Of a DNA stretch of 64,000 nucleotides, positions 17,501-26,960 are shown piece by piece. Within the stretch, counting starts at the first letter, position 1; each line of letters begins with the position of its first letter. The notes beneath the pieces were generated by a model, which was not told where the DNA came from, searched no databases, and worked only from the letters and a program-made list of their open reading frames with translations. The DNA lies in contig CAWDMC010000009.1 in assembly GCA_963803295.1 (NCBI GenBank), positions 496,001 through 560,000 on the forward strand, read 5' to 3'. The position numbers and the translations under genes were made by a program. Origin of the DNA: CAWDMC01 sp963803295 (GTDB taxonomy: Bacteria > Acidobacteriota > Terriglobia > UBA7540).

Positions 17501-20500
17501 TCACGACGGCTCATCGCCCCAGTATCCGTCCCCCAGTGGGCGGGTGTTTTCCTCCCACCACTGCCTCACCACCCAGGCGTCGATTCGGGCCTCGATCCGT
17601 TGGGGCAGGTAGGTGTGCACGGCAAACTGCAACCGGCGGCCGGACCACTGCGGATTCAATCGCATTCTGTAGACGACCCAGGAGCATCCAGCCTTCTGCG
17701 TGTTGCCGTACTGCCTGGCATCCGGCACCGGGATAAGCTGAACTTTCTGATCGCCGATATGCACAACCAAGTGCACGATCTCAGCCACGGCAGGTGAATA
17801 ACGCCATTCGATGTTCCCTTCCCTCAGCCGGACTGCCACGGCGAGAATGGGTTGATCGCCCGCGAGTGACGGCAAGGTGCAACTCCACGCAGAGGATTTC
17901 TTTTGAAATCCCTGTTGCTCGAAACGGGCGGCATCGGCAAACCCAGCGTTCATCCAACCCGCAGGCGTCGTAGGCTCGATTGCTAACGAGATTCCCAGAT
18001 CCGCGGCCTGGGCGGCGAAAATCTCCCGACGCGGAAGGGTGGGGCCGCCCTGTGTTGGAGCTACCTCCAGCATCAAGACTTCAAAAGGACGGACCCACAC
18101 TTCCGCAATATCACCGGTCCTAAAATCATCCCCATGTTCCGGAACGACTCTCCTCGATTCGGGAAAATGAGAGAAGATATTCACCGGTGCGCCCGGGGCC
18201 GCGCTGATCCCGGCAGAGTTATCCAGCGGCAGTTTCACCACCCGAGAGGTGAAGTGGCAATTGTTCAGAAAAACGAGACCATGGGCGCCCTTAAAGTAGG
18301 AATACCCATAGACCTCGTTTTTCCATGGATCTCCCAGGACTTTCCTCGGGCCGAGGAATATCGATTCATTCTTTCTGACCAGCGCCACAAGCTTAGTCAG
18401 AAACTCGACGTCGCGGTCGTTGAGAAGGTTGATGTCACTCCAGATCTGCGGAAAGAGCAGGTTGCCCCGGCCCAGATCCATGACCAGCGACTCTTTCCAG
18501 CGCTGGTTCCCCATGAAATTGCCCCAACGGGTATCAGCCAGCCAGACCCCGAGACTGTCTTTGAGCAGGGGTGGAACGGTCTTGGCGAAGACCGTACTCT
18601 GGTCGAGGTTCAGGGTGACCGAGTCGCGATAGTAGAGCGTCGGAAACCAGCTAGTCCCAGAGCCTTCCATGAAGAGCCCGGATTCGAAAATGGAATCTCC
18701 ATGCAAGGCGAAGAACGGAGAGCGCAGACCCCAGTACCACATCACGTAAACGTCCGGCTCGGCCTTACGGGCAGTCGCAGCAATCTCGATCAGCCGCTCG
18801 TAGATCGCTTCCACCGAATACTTCCCCGGCAGGTGATCGTGCCGGGTGCTGTTACAATAATAGTTACCAATGTCCAGCTTGAAGAACTTCAGATTGTTAT
18901 GCTCGATGTGGTAGAGAACCGCGTCTCGCAGGATGCTGAAATACGGTTCCGAGGCAGGACAGAGCCGTCCTGGCACACCGCCGTTAGCAACATAGCCATT
19001 CCGGTACAACACCGGGGCAGAATGCGAACCGTCTGATTCGCCCGGCTCCGGGCTGAAACTGGGCGCGACGGGCGGATACTCCCCGCAGGACCAGCCGGCC
19101 CCGCTGACGGAAAACCACAAGCCAAATTTCATGCCCAGCGCTTCCACCTGCTCGCAGGAATTTGGCGGGCCCGTCAGGGATAACACTGAGGGGCGAAGCG
19201 GGTGAGGTTGGCGGCGGGATCATTCCAGCCCTGGTCCAAAGTGAAGTAATCGAACTTCAGCCCTTTGCTCTGAAGATTCTTCAGAACCTCGAGAGTGTTC
19301 TCGACTTCGAAATCGGCGAGCGCCGGGCACCCGCCCCACTGGTTATTGATCCCATAAGGCGTGTAAAGTGAGATCGCCTTGCTTCTTGCGCGGGCTGGCT
19401 TCCTGGATGTAAGAAACAAAGCGCTCAAGAGCCTTGCCTGGCGGCGCGACGCCGAACACTGCGGCGTGACTCCTGACGCTGCCGCCGGCCGCGATTCGCC
19501 GGGCAGGAAAATGCGTCAGCTTGATTCTGCCCCGATCACTCTGATTCAACCCTGCCGGATGTTCGATAGCTGAAAAAGCCTCGTCGCCGATGAAGATCGG
19601 CTCTCCCCAGCCGCCTTCGCTCGTCGACGCCGCTGTGGTGAGATCGTCGATTTGCGCGTCGAGCAGCAGCCTTTCCCGCTCGCCGGCATTGATAATTTCC
19701 AGCCACTTGCGCCGGATTGCACCTTGCAACTCGTAATGGGCGGAAACACGTATCGGTTGTGAGCCACTGCGGAGGTCGAATGTGATTCTGTCACGGCCGG
19801 CCGGATTCAGGCCCCGAACTTCAAAATCGGAAACGACTTCGTAAGGCTTCCCCACCGAAACGAACTGGTCGACCAGCATGGGTTCAAAAACGTAATGCTT
19901 CAGCACTTCCTCGTTTAACCCACCAAAATGCTTATCGTACCCAAGCGTGCGAACGGCCAGAAGGTTCTTCTCTCCCGAGCGCAGGTGAAGCGCCGTGTGG
20001 CCCTGGCTGCCAGGTGCGACGCTATACTGCCCGGGAGTTCGCCATCGCCCGGAAGAGGTACGGTGCCCGATTTCGATGCCATTGAGGTAAATCCAGTACT
20101 CGTTCCAGTCAAGGTGGTCGTAACCACCCAATATGAATACGATTTCCTCGGCGCCGGCATCGCTTGGCAGCTCGAACCACCGGCGAAACCACCCGTAACC
20201 GTCGTACGTGATGCCGCCCCGGTGAGTCTTCACGCCCTGCAGACTTCGGAGCAGCAGGTTCTCGGTAGCTCCCCAATCTGCGTCCGAAAACTCGGGCCGG
20301 TGATAGCCCAGTTTCAATCCTTGCTCTTGCTCGGCGGAAACCCGGGTCTCATCCGGGCCGAAGGTGAAGGTCCACCATGGGATCTCTACCCGGTGGCGGG
20401 AGGCCTGAAAGGTGAGTGCAATCTCGTGGGCTGCGGATAAAGGAAAGCTGTGGCCGGAGAGCTTGTTCTCAAAACCCGAGGTGCTGAGCCTTCCACCATG

Positions 20501-20671
20501 CCACTCGATCTTCCATGAAAGCTGATCGTTCGACAGGACAAAGCTGCTGTCGGGATCCGCCTCAAACCCATACAACTGCGCTTCGGTAGTGTCCAGCGCG
20601 CTTGAATTCGACGCAACCGACAGGCCGGCAGACACGAGCCCGGCGTTCAGCAGGAACTTTCTCCGGTCCAT
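17501..20671 (-). pseudogene. GH36-like alpha-galactosidase-type protein with two compensating frameshifts
   Basis: The start is ATG 20671, with a Tat-like leader (MDRRKFLLNAGLVSAG). The first frame runs to ...SYIQEASPRKK (about 19380). Conserved sequence then continues in a second frame (SLYTPYGINNQWGG ... FDYFTLDQGWNDPA, to about 19180) and returns to the original frame (EALGMKFGLWFS ... FKLDIGNYYC) to the stop at 17501. The first shift fits an extra base in AAGAAGCAAGG, the second a lost base near 19,180. Repaired, the product would be about 1,056 residues. It has an N-terminal GH36-type beta domain with a sugar-binding insert (WFRRWFELPS ... WIYLNGIEIG). The barrel carries a candidate nucleophile Asp in KLDIGN and a candidate acid in FMEGSGTS, followed by a C-terminal beta domain. 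Because conservation persists in the shifted segment, the breaks are recent or sequencing errors. Confidence 0.8.
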
Positions 20672-20738
20672 TCGTCACTCCAATCCGACAGCCGCTTCGA
20701 AGTCAGACGCCGAGAGGTTGCGGAAAACGGCCCAAGAC

Positions 20739-20886
20739 TGTCATCCTGAGCCCGTTCGCTCATCCGCTGCGAACGGTCCTGAGCGGCAGCAAGGGAGCCT
20801 CAGGGTAAACTGCGCGAAGGATCTCGCCCTGTGTGTTCTCAATGCGATGCGAGATTCTTCGTCGCCTGCGGCTCCTCAGAATGACA
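20739..20886. repeat. 148-bp dispersed repeat with inverted ends (MITE/REP-like)
   Basis: The ends are TGTCATCCTGAG (20739-20750) and CTCAGAATGACA (20875-20886), inverted copies with one mismatch. Between them lie CCTGAGC, GCGCGAAGGATCTCGCC and GCGAGATTCTTCG segments that can fold back on each other. The 'TCATCCTGAG ... GAAGGATCT ... CTCAGAATGACA' plan is familiar as a non-coding intergenic repeat in many bacterial genomes. It fills most of the gap between the E1beta and GH36-like genes. Confidence 0.75.
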
Positions 20887-20921
20887 GTGATAACGAGTTT
20901 TTCCGCAACCTACCCACCATC

Positions 20922-21941
20922 TCACGCGGCTACCATCATCCTTCGCACCGCTGCCGCAATACGGTCGGCGCTGGGGCGGTAAAAGTTCTCCATGGGGGGG
21001 GAGAACGGGACAGGGATGTCCGGCGAAGCTTCGCGCAGCACCGGAGCAGTCAGATAATCGCTCATGGACTCTGCCAGGGTGGCCGCGATGTCAGCGCTCC
21101 AGCCACCACGGCGCGGTCCTTCTTCAACCACCACGGCGCGTGTCGTCTTCATCACCGAGGCTTTTACCAAGTCCCAATCAAAGGGAACAAGACTGCGCGG
21201 GTCGATGACCTCGGCACTGATTCCCTCCGCCGCCAGCAGTTCCGCAGCAGCAAGCGAACGGTGCATCATTAGCAGGGTTCCGATAATCGTGACATCCGTT
21301 CCCTCGCGTCTCACGATTCCTTTTCCGAGAGGAACCACATAGTCCTCGGTGGGAATCTCGCTCGAAGCATCCACAGTGCCAGACTCGGCCCGGGCGCCTT
21401 TGGCGCCATAGAGGAGCTTATGCTCGAACATTAATACGGGATTGTCGTCTCGAACTGCCGCCTTCAGAATTCCTTTGGCATCATAGGCCGTGGCCGGACA
21501 AGCGATCTTAATGCCAGGCACACTAAGCAAGAGGGCCTCCGGATTCTGCCCGTGCTGGGCGCCACGGCCGGTGGCTCCTACGGGAGCCCGCATGACCAAC
21601 GGCACGGTGATTTTCCCGCCTGACATATACCTCATCTTGGCGATTTGGTTCACCACCTGATCCATTGCACAATAGAGGAAGTCACCGTACTGCACGTCGA
21701 CGATGGGCCGCAGGCCCATCATGGCGGCGCCTAAAGCCACTCCGAAAAACCCGGCTTCCGACATGGGCGTGTCGATAATCCGGCTGCGAAAATCTTTCTC
21801 CAAACCAAGGGTGACCGTGAACGCCCCGCCCCAGCCGCCGCGGATACCGATATCTTCCCCAATACAAAAAACCCTCTCGTCGCGTGCCATTTCTTCGCGG
21901 ATGCCCTCGCGCAGGACCTCAGCGATCGTCAATCGCGCCAT
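20922..21941 (-). CDS. 2-oxoacid (acetoin/pyruvate-type) dehydrogenase E1 beta subunit
   Basis: A 339-residue beta subunit of a thiamine-diphosphate heterotetramer. It has the expected N-terminal pyrimidine-binding half (IAEVLREGIREEMARDERVFCIGEDIG, TPMSEAGFFGVALGAAMMGLRPIVDVQYGDF, with the conserved Glu) and a transketolase C-terminal domain (VIDPRSLVPFDWDLVKASVMKT, VVVEEGPRRGGWSADIA). The length is normal. It lies 55 bases after the alpha subunit on the same strand and completes an E2-E1alpha-E1beta set without an E3 gene, so lipoamide dehydrogenase must come from elsewhere. The substrate (pyruvate, acetoin or a branched 2-oxoacid) cannot be settled from sequence. Its setting in a sugar locus suggests it oxidises a sugar-derived 2-oxoacid. 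Confidence 0.93.
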   Translation of the reverse strand: MARLTIAEVLREGIREEMARDERVFCIGEDIGIRGGWGGAFTVTLGLEKDFRSRIIDTPMSEAGFFGVALGAAMMGLRPIVDVQYGDFLYCAMDQVVNQIAKMRYMSGGKITVPLVMRAPVGATGRGAQHGQNPEALLLSVPGIKIACPATAYDAKGILKAAVRDDNPVLMFEHKLLYGAKGARAESGTVDASSEIPTEDYVVPLGKGIVRREGTDVTIIGTLLMMHRSLAAAELLAAEGISAEVIDPRSLVPFDWDLVKASVMKTTRAVVVEEGPRRGGWSADIAATLAESMSDYLTAPVLREASPDIPVPFSPPMENFYRPSADRIAAAVRRMMVAA

Positions 21942-21996
21942 TTCAGTTTCTCCATCTCCAAAGTCCAGTACCGGTAAGTAGTATCTTTTGCGAGTC

Positions 21997-22956
21997 TCAC
22001 ACGTAAAGATCTTCCAGCGCCTGTTCCGGTAGCGGATCGGGCGCGGCCATGGCCGACTTGACGGCCTCCTCGATTTCAGTCTCGATTTCGCGGCGGATAG
22101 CTTCGAGATCGGACTCCGACGCGATGCCTTGAGAAAGCAGTGAGCCGGCGAAGGAGCGGATCGGCTCTTTTTCGAGCGCTGCCTTTCGCTCTTCCTCGGG
22201 CTGATAATTGCAAGGATCGCGACGCGAGTGCCCGGTAATGCGATAGGTCATGCACTCGATCAGGGTCGGTCCCTCGCCGCGGCGGGCGCGCTCAGCGGCT
22301 GCACGCGTGGTCTCATAGACTCCCACAACGTCATTGCCATCGATGGTGACGCCGGGCATGCCGTAGCACGCCGCCCGATCCGAGAGCTTCTTCACTCGAA
22401 CCATCTCAAAAATGGGCGTGGAAGCCGAGTAATAATTGTTCTCGATCACATAAAGGATCGGCAGCGACCACACCCCACCCATGTTTACCGCTTCATGGAA
22501 CGCGCCTTCATTAACGGCCCCGTCGCCCACAAAGGAAACGGCAATGCGCGGCTCCTGTTTCATCTTGAAGGCCAGGGCGATCCCCGTCCCCATGGGCACG
22601 CCGCCGGCCACAATCGCAATAGCCGGCACCATTCCCTTGCTCAGGTCGCCGATGTGCATCGAGCCGCCCTTGCCCTTGCAGCAACCCGTCGTTTTGCCGA
22701 AGAGCTCGTGCAGCAGCGATTCCACAGTCAGGCCCCGGGCCAGTGCATGACCGTGAGGCCGGTGAGTACTGGTGATCACATCGTGCGCCTCAAGCGCACT
22801 ACACACCCCCACCGCGATCGCCTCCTGGCCCTGGTACTGGTGAATCGTACCCGGCATGATGCCTTCGAGAAAAAGGTATTTAACCCTTTCCTCAAATTGC
22901 CGTATAAGCGTCATCTTTCGATACAGCGACAGTAAGAACTGTCTATCGTAAGCCAT
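21997..22956 (-). CDS. 2-oxoacid (acetoin/pyruvate-type) dehydrogenase E1 alpha subunit
   Basis: The 319-residue alpha subunit has the thiamine-diphosphate motif from GDGAVNEGAFHEAVN to IENNYYS, in which GDG and N coordinate Mg2+. It also has the phosphorylation-loop-like segment GHSRRDPCNY and the channel sequence GKGGSMHIGDLSKG. Its start codon overlaps the stop of the E2 gene by one base (TAATG at 22958-22954), so the two are translationally coupled. The length matches bacterial acetoin/pyruvate E1alpha proteins. It works with the adjacent beta subunit in the cytoplasm to decarboxylate a 2-oxoacid and acylate the E2 lipoyl group. Confidence 0.94.
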   Translation of the reverse strand: MAYDRQFLLSLYRKMTLIRQFEERVKYLFLEGIMPGTIHQYQGQEAIAVGVCSALEAHDVITSTHRPHGHALARGLTVESLLHELFGKTTGCCKGKGGSMHIGDLSKGMVPAIAIVAGGVPMGTGIALAFKMKQEPRIAVSFVGDGAVNEGAFHEAVNMGGVWSLPILYVIENNYYSASTPIFEMVRVKKLSDRAACYGMPGVTIDGNDVVGVYETTRAAAERARRGEGPTLIECMTYRITGHSRRDPCNYQPEEERKAALEKEPIRSFAGSLLSQGIASESDLEAIRREIETEIEEAVKSAMAAPDPLPEQALEDLYV

Positions 22957-24139
22957 TAGCCACTCCTCGATCTCATCAGGCCTGCTGCTGAAAAATCCCC
23001 TGACTCGATCGTCTGTTTGAACTTGGTGAGGAACTCCGCCGCCACCCGCCCGTTGATCAGTCGGTGATCCGCACCGACCGTGGCCGTAAGCAGCGGCCGG
23101 ATTTCGACTCGGCCTCCCACCACCGCCGGCTTTTCTTCGATCGTCCCCACCGTGAGTATCGCGCTGTGTTCGGGAAAGATGATTCCCTCAAAAGCCGAGA
23201 CGGGATACATTCCCAAATTGCTTAGCGCGATCGAGGCGCCCGTCATTTGTTCGGGTTTGAGCGCGCCCGCGCGCGTCTTCGCCACTACGCCTGCGATTTC
23301 CTGCTGTAGCGTGCGCAGGTCCTTTTGATCGACATCGCGAATGACTGGCAGGAACAGGTCGTTTCCGGAACCAATCGCCAGGGCGATGTGAATTCCTTGC
23401 GGCCGAGTCACGCGTTCGCCTTCGAGTTTGGCCGCTACCAGAGGTACAGCCTGGATGGCACGGGCCATGGCTTTGAGAAGCAAAGCGTCGTAGCTCAGGG
23501 GCTCGTCGCTCGACTTGCTTTCCTCCCGGATTCGCCTGGCCGCCTGCATGTCGACCGTCGCGGATACGTAGAAATGAGGAATCTCTCTCCAGCTCTTCGC
23601 CACAGCCTTGGCAACCGCAAGCTGACCTCGCGACACTACCTCGCCGGTTTGCGCGGGTGCGGTTGAGGCTGCGGTCGTTGACTTACTGGCGAGCAGGACG
23701 TCGTCCCTGGTGATCATTCCCCCTTGGCCAGTACCTCGGACCGTGCCCAGATCCACGCCGAGTTTCGTAGCCAGATTACGCACGATGGGCGAGACCCGGG
23801 AGGGAGCTGCCTGGGTGCGGAGGGTGCGGGCGTCGTCGGTGATTGCGGATGCGGCAGGGGCAGAGGCCTTGTCGGTGCTGTTTCGACCGGCGCCGTTTCC
23901 CCTGCCTGACCAACATAGGCGAGGACGTCACCCGTGCGAGCCATCTCGTTGGGTTGGATCGTATGGCGAAGGAGCACGCCCTCTGCTGTTGACTCCAACT
24001 CGACGATGGCCTTGTCCGTCTCGATGTCGGCCAGCGCCTGCCCGCGCTTGACCGCTTCTCCCTCCTGCACTCGCCAGGTCAGAAGCTTACATTCTTCAAC
24101 ATTAGTGCCCAAGTCGGGCAGTTTTACAGCGACAGCCAT
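22956..24139 (-). pseudogene. 2-oxoacid dehydrogenase E2 acyltransferase with one frameshift in the linker
   Basis: The first frame (ATG 24139) encodes the lipoyl domain, residues 1-80, with the lipoylated Lys in DIETDKAIVE (K43) and a Pro/Ala linker. In the linker, around 23,870-23,890, the frame changes. In the second frame the linker continues plausibly into SPIVRNLATKLGVDL...GTGQGGMITRDDV (the E1/E3-binding domain), then the catalytic domain with the DHRLINGR motif to the stop at 22956. Total length 1,184 is one base short of a multiple of three, consistent with one lost base. Both halves are well conserved and the flanking E1 genes are intact, so this could be a sequencing error rather than a dead gene. 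If real, the internal GTG of the second frame lacks an obvious ribosome site. Confidence 0.85.
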
Positions 24140-24249
24140 ACCGCCCCTTCCCGGTCCCCGTTCAATTGCAAGGTGAACGGCGCCGCAATTCCTCCGCGGT
24201 TTCGGCCGTTTTATTTAGCGGGCTGCTGAAGAATTCTGCTCGGAGCGCT

Positions 24250-24315
24250 GTAGCGGCGCTCTATGAGCGCCGAATGTCTCGAAAGCAAAGGCCGCCGGTC
24301 ATAGACCGGCGCTAC
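24250..24315. repeat. Convergent pair of REP-like GTAG hairpins
   Basis: GTAG 24250-24253 is followed by a 7-bp stem (CGGCGCT 24254-24260 / AGCGCCG 24266-24272). Facing it is an 8-bp stem (CGCCGGTC 24293-24300 / GACCGGCG 24304-24311) followed by CTAC (24312-24315). The pair sits in the gap between the E2 gene and the sugar isomerase-like gene and could stabilise or cut the transcript between them. Confidence 0.8.
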
Positions 24316-24412
24316 AGCCAGCGCTTTCCTCAGCCTGCTAGAGAAGAGAGACCGGCTCAGGAGGCCGGGTTCCTCAGATCGTGCCGACAATCGCGCAAAA
24401 CATAATACCAGA

Positions 24413-25390
24413 CTACAGGTTCATCGCACGGAGCACGAGGGCAGACGCTCGGCAGGCATCAGCATTGGCAATCGCTTTCCCGAATTCGTCCATTCCTACG
24501 CGGTCCACAGCCCGGAAGAAGGCGCTCATCCAGTTGCGGCATTGGGTCGCGGCCGCTATGCCATCTTCGCGGTAGGGGAAGATATCAAGAGTGAACCAAC
24601 CTTTGTAGCCAAGGCGCTTCAGCCAGTAGGCCAGTTCCAGATATTCCACGAGATGGACGGCGCCCACCATCATGTCGTCATCCCAGCTTCGGTAATTATC
24701 ATTCAAATGCAGATAGTCGAGTTTGCCGTGGTCGGCAAGCAGCGCTGCCGCCTCAGCGACGTTCTCGCCCGCTGCAAGGGAGTGGCCGACGTCCATCAGC
24801 ACCCCTATCTTATCGAGTCCCTGAAGCAGGAGAAGAACCTTGGCCGCGCTGTTCACGAAGCAGTGGGTGCGGGGCTCTTTGATCTTGTACTCCACCAGGA
24901 CGCGGACCTTATCGTTGTGCTCCGAGCAAGCGGCGAGTCCCTCACGGAGCCATTTCCAAGCTTCCAGGTAATCTGCCTGGAACGAGTAATCAAACCCATC
25001 CTGGCCAGGCCACACGTCGACGTAAGGACAGTCGAGCTCCGCCGCCCAATCCATGACCTTCTTAACCTCGTCGATCGACGCCTGCCGGGTTTTGGCATCC
25101 GGCGCCGCCAGGCTTCCTCTTCCCCACTTCGCCTGAGTCCAGAGGTCAGGCACTATCATCGGAATCTTCAATCCCCGATCCTTGAACATCTTGCCCACAT
25201 TGCGGATGTTCTCATCATTAACATGCCAATTGCCGACGAGCTCCAGGCCGTCGAGACCCTCCACTTTCTTGGAAAGATCGAGCATTTCCTCGACGGTGTT
25301 GCCGCCTCCGCCGTAACCACTCAGGCAGTACCGGTCGGCGCAGTTCCCAAAGGTCGGAAGGCACGCCCCGAAAAGATGGTTCGCAATCAT
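24413..25390 (-). CDS. Sugar (phosphate) isomerase/epimerase-like TIM barrel protein
   Basis: A 325-residue cytoplasmic protein of the xylose-isomerase-like TIM barrel group (AP endonuclease 2 fold). It has metal-ligand-like positions: E in GLELVGNWH, E in VLVEYKIKEPRTH, D/H in IGVLMDVGHSLAAGEN, H in LHLNDNYRSWDDD, and D in WFTLDIFPYREDG. The KIKEP and HLND segments resemble the L-rhamnose isomerase/tagatose-epimerase branch, but no substrate can be named. The start ATG 25390 is preceded by GAGGGGGT. It lies 77 bases downstream of the RuBisCO-like gene and upstream of the dehydrogenase genes, so these are likely one transcription unit that converts a sugar or sugar acid. Confidence 0.85.
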   Translation of the reverse strand: MIANHLFGACLPTFGNCADRYCLSGYGGGGNTVEEMLDLSKKVEGLDGLELVGNWHVNDENIRNVGKMFKDRGLKIPMIVPDLWTQAKWGRGSLAAPDAKTRQASIDEVKKVMDWAAELDCPYVDVWPGQDGFDYSFQADYLEAWKWLREGLAACSEHNDKVRVLVEYKIKEPRTHCFVNSAAKVLLLLQGLDKIGVLMDVGHSLAAGENVAEAAALLADHGKLDYLHLNDNYRSWDDDMMVGAVHLVEYLELAYWLKRLGYKGWFTLDIFPYREDGIAAATQCRNWMSAFFRAVDRVGMDEFGKAIANADACRASALVLRAMNL

Positions 25391-25467
25391 GAATACCCCC
25401 TCAGAATGCTTCCGATTCTACAGTAATCGGGGCCCAGGACCAGCGGCCTGAACCCCCTGGTCAAAAC

Positions 25468-26814
25468 TTAGTCGAGCACCATCGGTTTAGGTTGGTACTT
25501 CGGTGAGATCCGAAGCCATGGAGTCTTCGGACGCTCGATATACCCCCACTTCTCAATCGCGCGGCGTAGCTCGCGGTTCTCCGGCCGTTTGGCGAATTCC
25601 AGGAAATTCTCACCGGCCATGCTCGCTGCAATCGCCTGCTGCCAGGCCTTGGCCCCAGCAGTGTAACCGTCCGGATGACCCAGCATGCCGCCACCTGAAG
25701 GTATGGTGATATCCGGACCATACTCCGCAATCAGGATCGGCGTGAGTCCGGGATAAACACCGGCACAGGGCATTGGCCACATGGGTTTGATGTGCCCGAG
25801 CGGCGCCAACTTGACCTGGGCCGTACGAAGACCCTCTTCGAGACTAACCATGGGAATGCTCGACCAGTAGGTCGGGGTCAACATCAGGTCCGCACCGCAG
25901 ATCCGGCACAGCTTACCAAACACAGGCCAGGAAATTCTGGGCTGGGCGGCAATCATGTGGGATCCGTGCAGAAGAATGGGAACGTTGATGTTCGGATCCT
26001 CAGCAAGCTGCCGGAGAACCGCAGGACCTGCCGAATAGCACACCAGCAATCCCCTGGCACCGATTTCAACCGCTCGCGCGGCCCGGTCGAAAATACGGCG
26101 GGGCTCGTCGGTGATGCTAAGGAAGTAGATGGGCCGCCTTCCTGTCTTCGCCTCTGCTTTTTCCAACGCTTCCAAAACAGCTTTCAGACGGTCCTCGTAT
26201 TTGCTGTTATAGACGTCGCTGGTCATCTCGTCGTCTTTCATCATGTCGGCTCCGCCGAGGGCCGTCTGATAACATTGGTCGGCGACCTGCTTGGGCGCCA
26301 TGCCCATCTTCGGCTTGATGATGTGGAGCGAAAGCGGGCGCTGGGGAACGTTCAGCAGCTTGCGCAGGCCGGGCACACCGAATTTCGGTCCTTTGAACTT
26401 GGCTAGCAGGTTCTCACCATAGAACACATCCAGCAAACGAAGCTTGGGGCTGAAGGCGAAGCAATTCCCGGCAACGCTCAGCAGCATCATGTTCACGTTG
26501 TCGATCCAGGCGTCGATCGGAAAAGCCAATTGCACGACGGCGGCGCGGCGGGAAGGATTGTCGGTAGGAATCTCGTAATAGCCCACCATTTTGCCGCTCA
26601 GCTTGCGGCGGACTTCGTCGGTCTCCTCCGACACTCTCTGCCAACTGCCCGTCGAACCCTCGATCGTCATGGATTGGATTAGGGAAAAGTGGTCAATAAA
26701 ATCCTCTCCAGGGATGACATCGTCCATGTAATAGGTGGCGACGATGTGGTTTGCTCGGTCGATACCATCGTAACTGTGGATAAATATGTCTGGATCGTAG
26801 TATCTCATGCTCAT
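25468..26814 (-). CDS. RuBisCO-like protein (form IV)
   Basis: A 448-residue large-subunit-like protein. The start is set at ATG 26814, where GGAGGAG stands about 9 bases upstream; an ATG 18 bases earlier lies on that ribosome site. The RuBisCO barrel is clear: IIKPKMGM with K167 and K169, then GGADMMKDDEMT with the carbamylation Lys and metal ligands K193, D194/D195, E196. SGGGMLGHPDG, the phosphate-binding loop, is at about 373-383. Two residues needed for carboxylation appear lost: the region after LLHGSHMIAAQ reads ADLMLTPTYWSS, without the His327 equivalent and without the loop-6 Lys334. It is therefore not a CO2-fixing enzyme. Relatives work in methionine salvage or, closer to this context, as decarboxylases or transcarboxylase/hydrolases of D-apionate catabolism. 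The RpiR regulator and isomerase neighbours support a sugar-acid role, which is inference. Confidence 0.9.
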   Translation of the reverse strand: MSMRYYDPDIFIHSYDGIDRANHIVATYYMDDVIPGEDFIDHFSLIQSMTIEGSTGSWQRVSEETDEVRRKLSGKMVGYYEIPTDNPSRRAAVVQLAFPIDAWIDNVNMMLLSVAGNCFAFSPKLRLLDVFYGENLLAKFKGPKFGVPGLRKLLNVPQRPLSLHIIKPKMGMAPKQVADQCYQTALGGADMMKDDEMTSDVYNSKYEDRLKAVLEALEKAEAKTGRRPIYFLSITDEPRRIFDRAARAVEIGARGLLVCYSAGPAVLRQLAEDPNINVPILLHGSHMIAAQPRISWPVFGKLCRICGADLMLTPTYWSSIPMVSLEEGLRTAQVKLAPLGHIKPMWPMPCAGVYPGLTPILIAEYGPDITIPSGGGMLGHPDGYTAGAKAWQQAIAASMAGENFLEFAKRPENRELRRAIEKWGYIERPKTPWLRISPKYQPKPMVLD

Positions 26815-26960
26815 CTCTATTCTCTCCTCCATGGTCTCCTTCGTGGTCTGTGCCTGGAATCGGCCTTTGACTGGTTACCTTGCTCACTCCGCCTGCGTCA
26901 CATTCTCTCGAACCGGCTCTCGCACCGCCTCTCGAACAAGGCACCTCCGAAACCTCAACT

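Noticed and set aside
19180..19385. Programmed ribosomal frameshifting in the GH36-like gene
   Set aside because: No slippery heptamer followed by a strong structure is evident at either junction, and two opposite shifts 200 bases apart fit indels better.
25468..26814. True RuBisCO large subunit (carbon fixation)
   Set aside because: The His327 and loop-6 Lys334 equivalents are missing, and no small subunit or phosphoribulokinase is nearby, so it is treated as a RuBisCO-like protein.
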